The notes: generated from the sequence alone by a model not told the origin. Numbered from the stretch's first letter, positions 9,235-19,734 are shown. The stretch: DNA of 23,838 bases from Azolla pinnata (GCA_037176905.1 JBBBWG010006847.1:2099-25936), one strand, 5' to 3'. Program-made: numbers and translations.

Positions 9235-12074
9235 TTAGCTGCTTTCACTGAGAATTGGGTTTACAAGAGGATGCCATTGTGCTAGGTAAACAATTGCCCA
9301 CCTGTCCAACAAAAGAAAAAGATATATTTAGATGAGATCTATTCTTTGTTTGAAGACATAATTGAGATATAACTGGTACACTATAGATAGTGCCTTTGAA
9401 ACACAAAACAAACAAAATGAACATGTTCATCATAACTTACATCATCCATGCACACACAACTGCTGTGATTACTAACACCAAATGTAAGCTGCAAAAAAAA
9501 GAGAAAAATACATTAATAGGCTTGAAACCACATTAAGAATAACTACTGAGCATACAATCACCGAATTTCCTTTCTTCTCTTAGTAGGTCAATACAAACTT
9601 TCTTCTAGATTCATACGTTCATACATATTTCAATATTTAATTAAAGGTCTTTAACTGAAGTTAGCATAAGGTATTTTAAAGGTAAACTGCAGACTTTAAA
9701 TCAGAAGGTAAAGGTGACATTAAAATGGAACAAATAACGGAAAACTCAGTTGCCTTTTCTTTGCAAATCCACAATCACTGGTCATGATCCAGACACCTTT
9801 ATTGAGATTAAAGACACAAGGAATATGATAAACCAGTACGGATATCATGTTCAACAGTCTGAGACTCCAGGTAGTATTTAAACAGGATTGTAGAAGAATG
9901 TAAATGCATTTGAATAGCAACATCCTAAAACAAAAGAGAAGAACCCAAGCTCCATTAAGCACTATTTTGCTGTTTGTTGTAATTTCTAAACAAGGGTAGC
10001 AGCTACACAGCCAATTTTTATACTTACAACCCTGAACATCATAACTTCCTTTATTCAAAAGTCGCACTTGAATTCTAGGCAATGTCACTGCACAAAAAGA
10101 GGATGACTTTCTAGCATATTCTTGTAACAACAAAGCTGGAAATCTAATTTCTCTGCCAATTCTCTAATGTGATTTCCAAGATTGAAGCGTAACATAGTAG
10201 ATCGTGTACTCCAAAGGCTGGGGATTTTTATATAAATGATAGAAATAATGCTTGGTGTGACAAGTGATGTAAATTTTCTAATCTGCAGTTTCTACATAAA
10301 TGTTAAAAATAATGCTTGGCTGTGACAAGTGATGTCAATTCTCTCTTCTGCATTCACTCCACGATCATCTTCTCCCCTCTAGATTACAGTCTCCTATGCT
10401 TCTACCTGGGGGCAATCATCAGCTATCACCACAGCTTTAAAGTCTTAACTGCATTAACATTTCGTATCTCAGTATTTTCTTTTACTGTGGATACTAGAGG
10501 ACATATTTCAGGACCATTTCTGGCCACTACCATATGGAAAGAGCAATGAAATGAACGCTTGCTAGCACATACCAACGCTTAGTGGAAAAAAAGGGTTGCT
10601 GAATGGATCCTAAATATTACAGAGGTTTGTATTAAAATTTCCCATTGATACGTGAATAACACCTGTAGAATAGGTACTTTTATGAAAGCTCAAAGTGTTC
10701 TACTGAAGGGTTTTTCATAAACCCAAGATCAATTCTATTGTTAAAATAATCCTCGATTTCGTTCAATAAACTCCTAAGATATTTCTAATGCCTTGATTTC
10801 AAATATAAATGACACTAGAGAAAAATCCCTATTAACTTTTTCAAAAATCGCTCAAAAGGAGATCTATCTTCTCTATTACAGCAGTGTTATTTACTCATAA
10901 TTTACTCTATAGAAAACATCACGTATGGTAACAGAACTGGCCAATGAGAACATATACTTCTGCTACACCATATGGTTTTGTGCTACTACTTCCAATCATT
11001 TCCCTGCTAATCAGGTTGCCAAAATTAAAACACCCTCGGATCGTAAGGAATATTCCTTGATGTATTTCCTTTTTTTTTCTTCATCAAGATATGGAAGAAT
11101 ATCTTAACTAGGATGTAATATTGCAGATTTTTCTTCATACAATGCTCTCCCTGTCTGTATCTTTACATGTATTTCCTTCTTTTTGCTTAATTCAGATATG
11201 GAAGGATATCTTAAATAGGATGTAAAATATTGCAGATTTGTCTTCATATCTTGCTCTCTTGTCTGTCTCTTTCAGTGTATTTCCTTCTTTTTGCTTCACT
11301 CAGATATGCAAAGATATTTGAAGTAATGTGTTATACCTTAGATGGTTAGATCCATCATCTGGTCTTTCAAATATATGTCATTATATCCAAGTCAATCTCC
11401 AATCATCTATACGCCATACAACTCTCTTAGCATCATCTCTAGTTGCATCATCTCTCAGTGCACAGCAGTGATTGACTTATCCCTCCGACATTATCTTTCG
11501 AGCATCGTCTCTCCTCACATCCCCTCTCATTGCATGGCATTCATCGCATCAACCTCTCCCACATCATCTCTCATTGCAGCAGCATCCATCCTTCCTGAAA
11601 AATCTCCAGCGTCATCTCTTATCAGGCGCCCGATCATCGCATCATCTCTCTCACATTCATCCCTCATTGTGGACTCGTGCATCGCATCATCTTTGTAGCA
11701 TTCATCTCTCAAATCGTGCATTGTGACACCTCTCTTTCACATAGCCGCTCTCATAGCATCTCTCTTTCACATAGCCGCTCTCATAGCATCTCTCTTTCAC
11801 ATAGCCGCTCTCATAGCATCTCTCTTTCACATAACCGCTCTCATAGCATCTCTCTCTCTCTCTCTTTCTCCTATACATTCCGGGCAAATGGAAATCCGCA
11901 TCCAATTTCGTGCTCTTCATTCCTATGTCCGTGAGGTCGAGCAGGAAAAAAGACTCACCGATTGGTAGCAGGGCCTTTGTTGAAGGAGACACGAACACCA
12001 AGAGATCCCAAGAAACCGACGAGCAGGAATCCGAGGGAAAAAATAAGGAAGACGATGCCACCGCCCAACTCCAT
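9235..12074 (-). CDS. VHA-e: V-type proton ATPase subunit e (VHA-e), three coding exons
   Basis: Minus strand join 12074-11959, 9488-9441 and 9301-9235, 76 residues. The protein is a small membrane subunit of the Vo sector of the vacuolar proton pump. Exon 1 is MELGGGIVFLIFSLGFLLVG through RVSFNKGPATN, exon 2 LHLVLVITAVVCAWM, exon 3 [17 protein letters not shown] and a short tail. Plant VHA-e proteins (about 70 residues) have [32 protein letters not shown] and LAQMNPLIVPIL in the same order. Two helices are visible, about residues 5-27 and 41-64. Splice sites are clean: CG|GTGAGT with TTTTGCAG|C (phase 2), and AT|GTAAGT with GGACAG|G (phase 2). Odd points: the N-terminal helix differs from the usual MGFLVTTLIFVV, the CC pair is SF, and it is six residues longer. 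Intron 1 (9489-11958) holds several tandem repeats; intron 2 is 139 bp. Homology of exons 2-3 is strong; the exact start is less so. Confidence 0.87.
10221..10352. repeat. 64-bp tandem duplication in VHA-e intron 1
   Basis: TATAAATGATAGAAATAATG at 10231 recurs as CATAAATGTTAAAAATAATG at 10295. Both are followed by CTTGG, TGTGACAAGTGATGT and a CTGCA end. The copies differ by scattered substitutions and one small indel. Confidence 0.8.
11061..11323. repeat. About 108-bp tandem repeat, 2.4 copies, in VHA-e intron 1
   Basis: TGTATTTCCTT starts copies at 11061, 11168 and 11276. Shared landmarks are CAGATATGGAAG, ATATCTTAA, TAGGATGTAA, ATATTGCAGATTT and TCTTCATA, then a TGCTCTC-TGTCTGT block. The third copy stops after the CAGATATGCAAAGATAT part. 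Confidence 0.85.
11400..11726. repeat. Decayed CATCATCTCTC-rich repeat in VHA-e intron 1
   Basis: The word GCATCATCTCTC or a close variant returns every 20-35 bp (for example near 11433, 11447, 11557, 11637 and 11686), with diverged filler between. It merges into the regular 30-bp array that follows, which suggests the two have one origin. Confidence 0.55.
11727..11846. repeat. 30-bp minisatellite, four copies, in VHA-e intron 1
   Basis: The unit is CATCTCTCTTTCACATAGCC followed by GCTCTCATAG, at 11727, 11757, 11787 and 11817. There is one change in the first copy and one in the fourth. A partial fifth copy dissolves into a CT run at 11847-11870. The array lies only about 110 bp inside the intron from the exon 1 donor. 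Confidence 0.95.
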
Positions 12075-12210
12075 ATCTTGACCTTGACCTAGGACTTGAA
12101 CCTAGATCTGGACCTGAGAGAGAGATAGAGAGAGAGAGAGAGAGATCTCTGACAGCTGATGCTTCTTCTTCTTCTTCTTCTTCGTCTTCTTCTTCTTCTT
12201 CTTCTTGTCA
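12075..12210 (-). promoter_or_regulatory. VHA-e 5' leader with CT and GAA microsatellites
   Basis: Read on the minus strand, the start codon at 12074 is preceded by a short AGGTC-rich stretch, then a CT run (plus-strand GA, about 12116-12145) and farther up a GAA run (plus-strand TTC, 12162-12207, with one TCG). Pyrimidine-rich leaders are common in plant housekeeping genes. The transcription start itself is not visible. Confidence 0.5.
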
Positions 12211-14400
12211 CCAAATTTGGCTAAAATGACACATGTACCTCTCCATTTTCCCATAATTCCCAAAAATGCCCCTCAACCTCAATCTCTCCACATCACAAAA
12301 TGTACATAGTACTAATAAATGTCTATATGAAATGGCATCAGAGCTAATTCATGATCATCCTTGAACTTGCCGAATCGTCTGATATGCAAAGACAAAGGAA
12401 CTTGTGAAGAGGAAGGCATGATTTCGGCTGTGCTCCGATGAACAGAATCCCAAAAGGGGAGGAAACGATCGCGCACCTCTTTTTATCTCAGATCGATTTA
12501 CGTGAATGCTGCAAGCGTCCATTGTGTTGGCACCACAACAGAAGGCAATATGCACTGGGTTCTGATTATGACGTAAATCCTTGATACTCTTAGAAAGAGG
12601 AAACCATCAATGCTTTGGTTATTAATTTGGTTTGTGTAAATTTCTATGGTGTTAGTCTAATACATCTCTTATTCCCAAAGGTAAACCCCCAAACAACATC
12701 TCTAAATAAAGACCTTTGCTAGTATTGACAGCTTAGAATGTCAATAATGTTTTGAGATCTACCACTATCTCTGATCGGATTTTTGTACCTTCCATTCTTT
12801 TTGTGCCTAGGATAATAGACATCAAGAAGACTCCATAGATAGTAATAGTTCAGTGAAATCGCTCAATGAAATCGCATCTTCCCTCATAAACACCAGTATA
12901 CCCCTTTTTATTAATGTCACATTTTGTAGTATTTGCTCAATAAATCGATGATTGGGTGGGATAAGAAATAATTGTCGTGCCTCGACAAAATCAATAAGTC
13001 TAAGAGATTGTGTATCAACTCAATTGGCAAATTCTTTCACTCCCATATGAAACAATCTTGTAATTTGAGAGCACAAACTCTATACGTCACCCCAATATTG
13101 CAATCAAGAAAATACGAACTCCTTTTACAAGAAACAAATGTATTAAAATAGAGCACAAAACTGGAAGGCTAGATGTCAATCAGTTTACAATTGAGGAAAG
13201 AATATTGTAGTGAGATAATCTCCTCTATGCATTAGGTCCATATCAAACCCAGGTGTCATAAGAGTGTTATGAAGTCCTAGTTGTCAAGATCGCAAAATCC
13301 TTAGAAAATAATCTCTCAAAGATTTTGGTTGTCGTGATCATCAAAAATAATTTATTGACCGCAAAGTAACATCTGCTCCACCGCTGCCCACTCAAAATTA
13401 GCTTTGGCCTTCCATCTCCATAGACTTACCGCTAATGTATTATAGGCTAGTAGGTATGACTTGATGTTGGTAATGTACTGATTCACACTACTTGATGATG
13501 TTACCACCAATTGAGACATTCAACATGTTAGCAAACTTGTTACTGGCATTGTCATATGGTTGAACAAAATGGGTTGATATGAAGAGAATGTACTGGCAAA
13601 CTGCTTTAAGGAGTTGAGGTTAGACTCCTTGAGCTCGATATGAAGACAATGTGTCGATGTTCGAATCTTCTGACCTTGGCAAACAACATCAACGTTCTTT
13701 CCTAAAAGAGGGCAATGGGCGCGTCAGGCTTGTCAAGCACGATCCATAGACAAAACGACCAATGATACGTTCATGAATCATAAGATATCAAGGGTTAATG
13801 CCTATTGGTGAGCTTGTAAAGCAAATGGGTGCACAGGGATGTCAAGCATGATGACAATGGAATCGTCAATTGATGGCACCCCCCCCCATCTTCCATTGGC
13901 CTATGACGAAGAAGGCATCCACAGATCATAATTTTTTATTCTTGTTTCCTGTCCAATAGCTTTTGCCAAAAGTCATCAAGGGCTATCAATAGCTTTTTCG
14001 AGCAAAACTGCAATGAAAAAACTGCAAACATTTGTTAGTTTCAGGTTCTTTCCAAACCGCCACACCAGCATCCCAAGTTAATCGATTTAAAGGAAAATTC
14101 AATAGTCATAAAGGTCCAACTTTTCTCTCCATATGGAACGATTCAAACTCTTTCCCATTTCAGTACTGCAGCCTCTAGATCATTACTGCTTGCCCTTATT
14201 GTGTGCTACCGTTTTCATCGAGTGTGAATCTCTCTGTATATCTCCATCAACACTCTTTGCTTGTAGCTATCTGCACCATCCCATTTTCTAAAAAAATGTC
14301 GCAAACCAAAGAAAATCTTGTGGATTTCCTCGACCATTTCTCCAAGATCCATCAGTGCAAAGCATGTCTCATCAATGGGGGAAATATCGGTGAGACAACA
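12211..14400. other. Unassigned AT-rich region between divergent genes
   Basis: VHA-e points left and NC2-alpha right, so upstream regions of both may lie here. I see no recognisable gene. A minus-strand frame near 12810-12985 is open for about 57 codons but has no known motif. A small plus-strand candidate exon at 14296-14389 (MSQTKENLVDFLDHF and so on) ends at a good donor, ATCG|GTGAGA. A C9 run lies near 13880. Parts may be old mobile-element debris, but I cannot name one. Confidence 0.4.
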
Positions 14401-14772
14401 TTTGTTTTCCCCCTATTGTCTTCCCTATTCTATTACATACGCTAATGTCCCTTTTGCTTTCTGCTTTCTACATATTCGCCTTACTGACTCTGGGATTTCC
14501 TCAATGGTCCATAATACAGTTTTCCCCAATTCCGGCGATGCCCTTCTGTGCCCATCAATCTGGGGCATCGACACTCGGAGATCAAGATGATGACAAGAGA
14601 CTCCGACAACATCGATGCCGAGTTCCGACCTCCTCTTGAAGGACCATTGAGGAAATTCCAGAGTCAAGTCAATAAGGCAAAAAAGCAGAAAGCAGAAAGC
14701 AGAAAGCAGAAAGCAAAAGGTATAACATTAGTGTCTGTAATAGAACAGGGAAAACAATAGGGGAAAAACAGA
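14401..14772. repeat. Long inverted repeat (hairpin), arms about 110 and 132 bp
   Basis: The left arm 14401-14510 matches the reverse complement of the right arm 14641-14772 in the same order: CCCCTATTG, TTCCCT, TTCTATTACA, CTAATGT, CTTTTGCTTTCTGCTTTCT, GCCTTA, TGACTCTGG, and TTTCCTCAATGGTCC at the inner ends. The size difference comes mainly from a GCAGAAA heptamer present four times in the right arm (14685-14712) and about twice in the left. The 130-bp centre can also pair: GGCATCGA..TCGGAG (about 14564-14580) with CTCCGA..TCGATGCC (14601-14619). It may be a foldback or MITE-type element, a local inverted duplication, or a small-RNA precursor. No target-site duplication is evident. Confidence 0.88.
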
Positions 14773-15515
14773 GTAAAAACAGAGCAGAGAAAAGGAAGGA
14801 AGGAAGGAAGGAAGGAAGGAGGAGGAGAACAAAGACTTTAAACTCGGCTCTGGAATTGAAGCTCCACTTGCCGCAGCAGCTGCCAACAGGAACGGAGCAA
14901 AAACTCATCGAATCCGATGACCCAACCCTCGTATCAGGGTTTTCTTCTCCACATCCATCGAATCCCAGTACAGGTACTTCCCCTCTCCCCCTCCCTCCCC
15001 CCCCCTTCTGCTCTTGATTTTAGTCCATCCCCCTTCATGTGGCTTTTTTCTTTGCGTTCTTGCTCGGTTTAGGGTTTTTCTTTCCTTTCTCTTGTTTATA
15101 ACGGAAAATTCAGATTATGTCCCACTCTCAATGGAAGATCACTGACCAAAAAAACGATTCTTTTTTGGTTTTCTTTTCTTTTTGCCCTCGTTCGGATGAC
15201 AGTGGGAGCTCTAATGATGACGAAGATTTTGGATTGGGTGCAAATGAGTGATCACACATCAGGACTCAGGATGTAAAGCTTTATGATTGAGAAAGGTCCC
15301 ACATTGAGACATTCTGTACTGGTTCAAACATTACCCGTTGAGTTTTGCTGGGAATATTTGTGCCGGAACCTGATCTGGAGGATCTCCTAGAAAGGCCATT
15401 GGGATTTCAAAATTCAATTCCACGTTCAGAACACTCTATTAATCACGTCAAGATTCGATTTAGAAGGTTTTTTGTGGCTATTGCAATCATTTGGAAAAGG
15501 ATTTTTACCTAAGCA
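14773..15515 (+). promoter_or_regulatory. Probable promoter and 5' leader of NC2-alpha
   Basis: A GGAA run (about 14798-14818) precedes sequence typical of plant leaders (AGGGTTTTCTTCTCC, then C/T-rich DNA, and a second AGGGTTTTTC telo-box-like word near 15070). A leader intron is plausible from CAG|GTACTT (14974) to GATGACAG (15202), but this is inference. If retained in the mRNA, 15203-15515 contains small upstream ORFs, one of 20 codons starting near 15214. Confidence 0.4.
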
Positions 15516-18500
15516 ATGAGAAAGAAGCTAGATACACGCTTTCCGGCTGTAAGTACTTTGCCTTTTACTGCCATTTTTCAACTCATTTGTTTCGGTTTTT
15601 GGTCGTATTGCTATGCTTTATTGTCATGAGGATTATGCCTTCAGTACCGTGTTTGTACTTAGTTGCACTAATGGCACCTCCTATGTTATAGAATCAACCT
15701 TGTAGATCTCTCTAGATAAAATGTTTATGGTATGCAGTTCTATTAATGTGAGGCGTTCTAATGTGGAAGCATAATATGAAATGAAAGATGGACCTTTTCA
15801 TGCAAAAGAGCTGAAAGGATCTCTATTGATGTTAGTCTGTACAGCTTTCAATCTCATTACCTTGAGCTGAAATTCTCAGTAAGCTTTATAAATAATGTCT
15901 CGATTACGTAGCATTCATGGTCCAACATAGTAGGAAGGTCGAGTTAAGAATGTTATCAGAAGATGTTGTATACCAGAGAAGGATTAAGTTGATTCCATGC
16001 TAACGATCTGGAAAAATGGAGCTGTTGCATGTTCAGATTGATGAAGCGGAGATAAGTGTAAGAATCTTGTATTTCAGGATATTCAATATGTGTGGTGAAG
16101 GAAGCCTGGAATATTTCTTACTTGAGCCAATGACATTGAAAAACATTTTGGATCACCTGAGGGGAAAATTGGTAGAGGTAGATGGTTTCTTAAGATTCAT
16201 ACTCAGACTTGATTTGGCAGAGATGATCTGGTGTCTCGGTTAGAGGCAGAAGATAACAGGCTCATGGTTAAGATCTTTGAGATACCTATTGCAAATACAT
16301 GAGAACCTTGTCATGTTGAAGAGTCATGGTAACAGTGAAAGATGTTCTCATGAATTGAAAAAACAGATCAGGAATCCCACCACCAACACCATCACCGATT
16401 GTTGTTTGTATTCCTGCAGGGGATACCCTAGCGGTTTATGAAGTTAATGAGAGTGAGAAGATGAGTCAATGAAACTTTAACACACCAGTCCCAGATCGAG
16501 ATGGGCTACGAAGATCTGGATCAAGTAGAAGATTACTTATAAGACTCAGAAGATGGAGATGGCATATGAAGAAGATCTGGACCAAGGATAAGTCAATGAT
16601 GGAGTAAGCCTTGGTTATCTTCAAATTGGAAGAAATGTTATGAAGATAACTAGAACAAGATGGTTCAGTGAAACTTCAACATCACTATTCCAGACCCAGA
16701 ATATAGAGATGGGCTGTGAAGAAGATCTGAATTTGAAATCAAGGAAGTGGTTATAAATCATTCCTTGCATGGAAGGATCAGATAAACTTTGGAAACTGGA
16801 TCAGGGTTTGGTGGAAAGCTAAAGAAAGTTTGGTTTTCATTCAAGAGGAAGAAGTCCAATTGAAAAGCTTTCTGGATTTATCAAGGGTAACCAGACTGAA
16901 GCCTATTGAAGATGGAGACTTAGGAGAGATTGCAGAACATCAAACGAGTGCATGCATGTGGTCTGGCAAGGATCTGGTCGATCCTACTGCTGGGTGAGGG
17001 TGTGGCAAAGAACATAAAATGAATGTTAGTTGGGTGGTCCTTCAGAGAGAAGAAGAGGACTACTTTATGGATTGATGTCAAATAACATAGAACAATCTGA
17101 AATCTAGAGGCATTTTTTATTTAGGACTTGTTTTCATGTAATTAATAATTTTAACGCATGGCCAGAAAAAAACTATGTAAAAGAAGACTCAACTTATTAG
17201 ATATGTATGCCTTGTTTTTGATAACTTATAGGCAAGGATAAAAAAGATCATGCAAGCTGATGATGAAGTGGGGAAGATTGCAATGGCTACACCTGTGCTT
17301 ATTTGTAAGTTTCTCCTATTATAAGATTTTGAATATGTGCGCTACAGTAGCTGCAATTTTCTTGTTCTGCATCAAATCTTGACCATAATTCTGTTACACT
17401 TTCTATGACTCAAAGCATTAATCAACATTTTCAGAAAAGCTTCTTTGGCTATTCATACAAAATTTCTAGTGTGAATTAAACTAAATAAAATGCAATGTAA
17501 CGAAACTTATTGAGAATTGATACATCTGAAAGTATGATTTCCAGTGTAAATTGCAAAATTTTTTTGGTCTGTTTTTATCGAGTGTTTTCCTTATGGGTGT
17601 TCAACAGAGAACGGTGGCTTGTTCTTTTCTCGAGAGAAACTCCGACTGGGTTTGGAGGGCTATCATCCAAGATTTGCTCACAATCTTTTCAGGCTTTCCT
17701 ATGCTTAAATTATGAGCTTGCAGGACAAAGCTATAATCTAGTTGTTCCTAAGCAAAGGAAGCTTTTGGAGGGTGCTTTTGACTTTTCTAAGATAGGCATT
17801 TCATCTCCTTCAATGTGTTATTCTTTGTGCAGGTCATTTGTATACGATTCCGACACATCTCTCCCTACCTTCAGTGAGGACCTTATGGACACTGTCAAGT
17901 GTTCATTTGTTTTCAAGTTTGTGTCAGAGAGAGATTGAGCTATTAAGCGTGTGAATGAGCATCTGTTCTCCTCTTGTATTTTTACAGCAAAGGCATTGGA
18001 GCTGTTCCTCCAGGACTTGTGTGACAGAACATATGACATCACTCTGAAGAGAGGAGCCAAGACCATGAATTCACACCATTTGTGAGTCATTCTACACATC
18101 CTCTTTTTTTGTGTAATAATGCAGTAAGCTCTAACTCGGTTTGTAGTAGATGTTGCAATGGGAGACTAATTCATGTTCTTATTTTTACCTTCTATTTGTA
18201 CGAATGGAGCCCTACTCTTTATGTAATAGGTGCTGATGAAACCCTTATTACTGTTTTTTCTTTCTTTCTTGCAGAAAAGAATGCGTTCATAGCCATAGCG
18301 TTTTTGATTTCCTACGGGAGTCAGTCTCTCGTATTCCTGACCTTGATCCTGAGTCAGCTGGTGGTGAAAGTGGGCGCCGAAGGTTTGGGTTCAACTTGAA
18401 AGAAATTAAAGAGTCTTATTTTAACAAGGAAAAGAGAAAGAACAAATTGATAATTCCTTTAAGAGATATGCCTAGCTAACATGAACTATGATGTGGTGGT

Positions 18501-19734
18501 GATCCAGGAAAGCTGTGGATTGTGACAATGATGAAAGCGGGGATGAAGAAACCAAGCGGCCAAAATCATGTGTAAGCTGGTCTTTTCTCACTTCAAGCTA
18601 TTTTGGAACACATGAGATATCTATGTGTTGATGGTTTTTTTTACTTCAGCTTTTCTGGAATAAGGGACTAACTGTATTGATAGCTAGGGCTATTTTTCAG
18701 TTTCAGCTGCTTTGGAACATATGGGCAAACTGTATATTGATAGCTCTCCTAGTGCTTTAGGGTTGCTTTGTGCTTCAACTTTAAAGAATCACATGGGCGA
18801 TCACTAGCTAGCTCTCTAGTGTTTTAGGGCTAATTTCTGCATTTAGCTTTGATGGGCACATGGGCTAACTCAATCATTCATCAGTGATTTAGGGCATGTT
18901 TTGACTTCAGTTTTAACTGTATTGATCACTCTGTAGTGCTTTATGGTGGTATAAGCATGGATGCCATTTTTTTTAGTGCTATATTTTTCATTGCTGAGTT
19001 GAAAAAAAGCAGCCAAAGCTATGATGTGTACATGCTGACATAAACATGGCATGCTGGGTTGCCTCGATATCATGATATGGTCTACTTGAACTTAATTGTG
19101 ACATAATCAGATCATTCTGCATTGCTCAATTCGCATGCATAAAGACATTGGAATTAACCATGACATGACAGGGTTCTGCACAATATCGAAATATGGATGA
19201 CATTTGCCTAAAATATATGGAATTTGTTTTGTTCAGGAAGGGCCTGCCAAGGGGAGGAGCCGTCGTGGAAAGAAGAGAAGGAACAGCAATGGCCAGACTA
19301 TGGAGAGTTCTGAACCGATGATGGACAAGCCGGACGACAATGGAGCCACGTCTTCTTCACCACAGCTCAGCGACGATTGCCATGGCAATAGCAGCAGCAG
19401 CCCAAAAGCACGGTTGCAGCAGCACGCCGATGATGCGAGTTCATATTTGGTTCAAACCAGCAGAGCTGCTGCCATGGATTCTGCTGGAAATGGTCATTTC
19501 CCAAAGGATTTCGACCTAAACATGGGGTTAGATGAGAATGGGGAGGTGAATGATGCCAAGCCCAACTCCATGCCTGAGCCTGAGGCTGAGGCCGAGCCTG
19601 AGCCTGAGCTAGAGGTTGGGAATCAATCTCCATGGTCAGGGCCCGACCCTAGCAGCTTCCTTTACCATGGTCATAACGCTTTCCAGCTGGCCGAGGAAGA
19701 GGAAGATTATGACTGTGAGGATGAAGAAGTTTAG
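15516..19734 (+). CDS. NC2alpha: NC2-alpha, Dr1-associated corepressor subunit (NF-YC11/DPB3-1-like), six coding exons
   Basis: Coding join 15516-15548, 17232-17304, 17988-18081, 18275-18382, 18508-18571 and 19237-19734, 289 residues. With NC2-beta/Dr1 it forms a histone-fold dimer that binds TBP on DNA and represses or tunes Pol II initiation in the nucleus; the Arabidopsis relative also acts in stress responses. Seen: MRKKLDTRFPAARIKKIMQA at the N-terminus, then GKIAMATPVLISKALELFLQ, DLCDRTYDITLKRGAKTMNS and VFDFLRE, the full histone fold in residues 1-85. A basic KGRSRRGKKRR (129-139) is a likely nuclear signal. The tail holds DFDLNMGLDENGE (215-227), an EAR-like DLN motif, a PEPEAEAEPEPE stretch and an acidic end. 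Splice sites fit GT-AG; the exon 4 donor (AAG|GTTTGG) is weak, but the reading frame supports it. The start is the family N-terminus MRKKL. Intron 1 is 1683 bp. The histone fold is near certain. Confidence 0.95.
16466..16760. repeat. Diverged direct repeat, about 196 bp apart, in NC2-alpha intron 1
   Basis: TCAATGAAACTTTAACA near 16466 and TCAGTGAAACTTCAACA near 16662 are each followed by a CCAGA-CC-GA block, GAGATGGGCT and GAAGATCTG. A further GAAGAAGATCTGGACCAAGG lies between them. The copies are strongly diverged. The first intron also holds a 75-codon open frame at 16016-16243 that I do not recognise. Confidence 0.55.
18590..18948. repeat. Degenerate tandem repeat, about six units of 55-71 bp, in NC2-alpha intron 5
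   Basis: Units begin with CTTCAGCTTT or a close variant at about 18590, 18646, 18703, 18774, 18840 and 18904. They continue with GGAACACATGGGC, then AACTGTATTGATAGCTCT, then TAGTGCTTTAGGG. Each unit has lost or gained pieces, so the array is old. It fills about half of the 665-bp intron. Confidence 0.75.

Noticed and set aside
12333-12344. TGGCATCAGAGC, close to the tRNA-Met primer-binding site of copia-type LTR elements
   Set aside because: It has one mismatch, no recognisable LTR end before it and no gag or pol-like content after it. A single 12-bp word is not enough to call an element.
12810-12985. Minus-strand frame of about 57 codons (DFVEARQLFLIPPNHRFIEQ and so on)
   Set aside because: It looks protein-like, but a frame this long is expected by chance somewhere in 24 kb, and I recognise no motif or splice context.
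13655-13675. GTTCGAATC, like a tRNA B box
   Set aside because: No A box at the proper distance, no acceptor or T-arm pairing.
16016-16243. 75-codon plus-strand frame in NC2-alpha intron 1
   Set aside because: It lies inside an intron, no family is recognised, and no splice sites would join it to the histone-fold frame.
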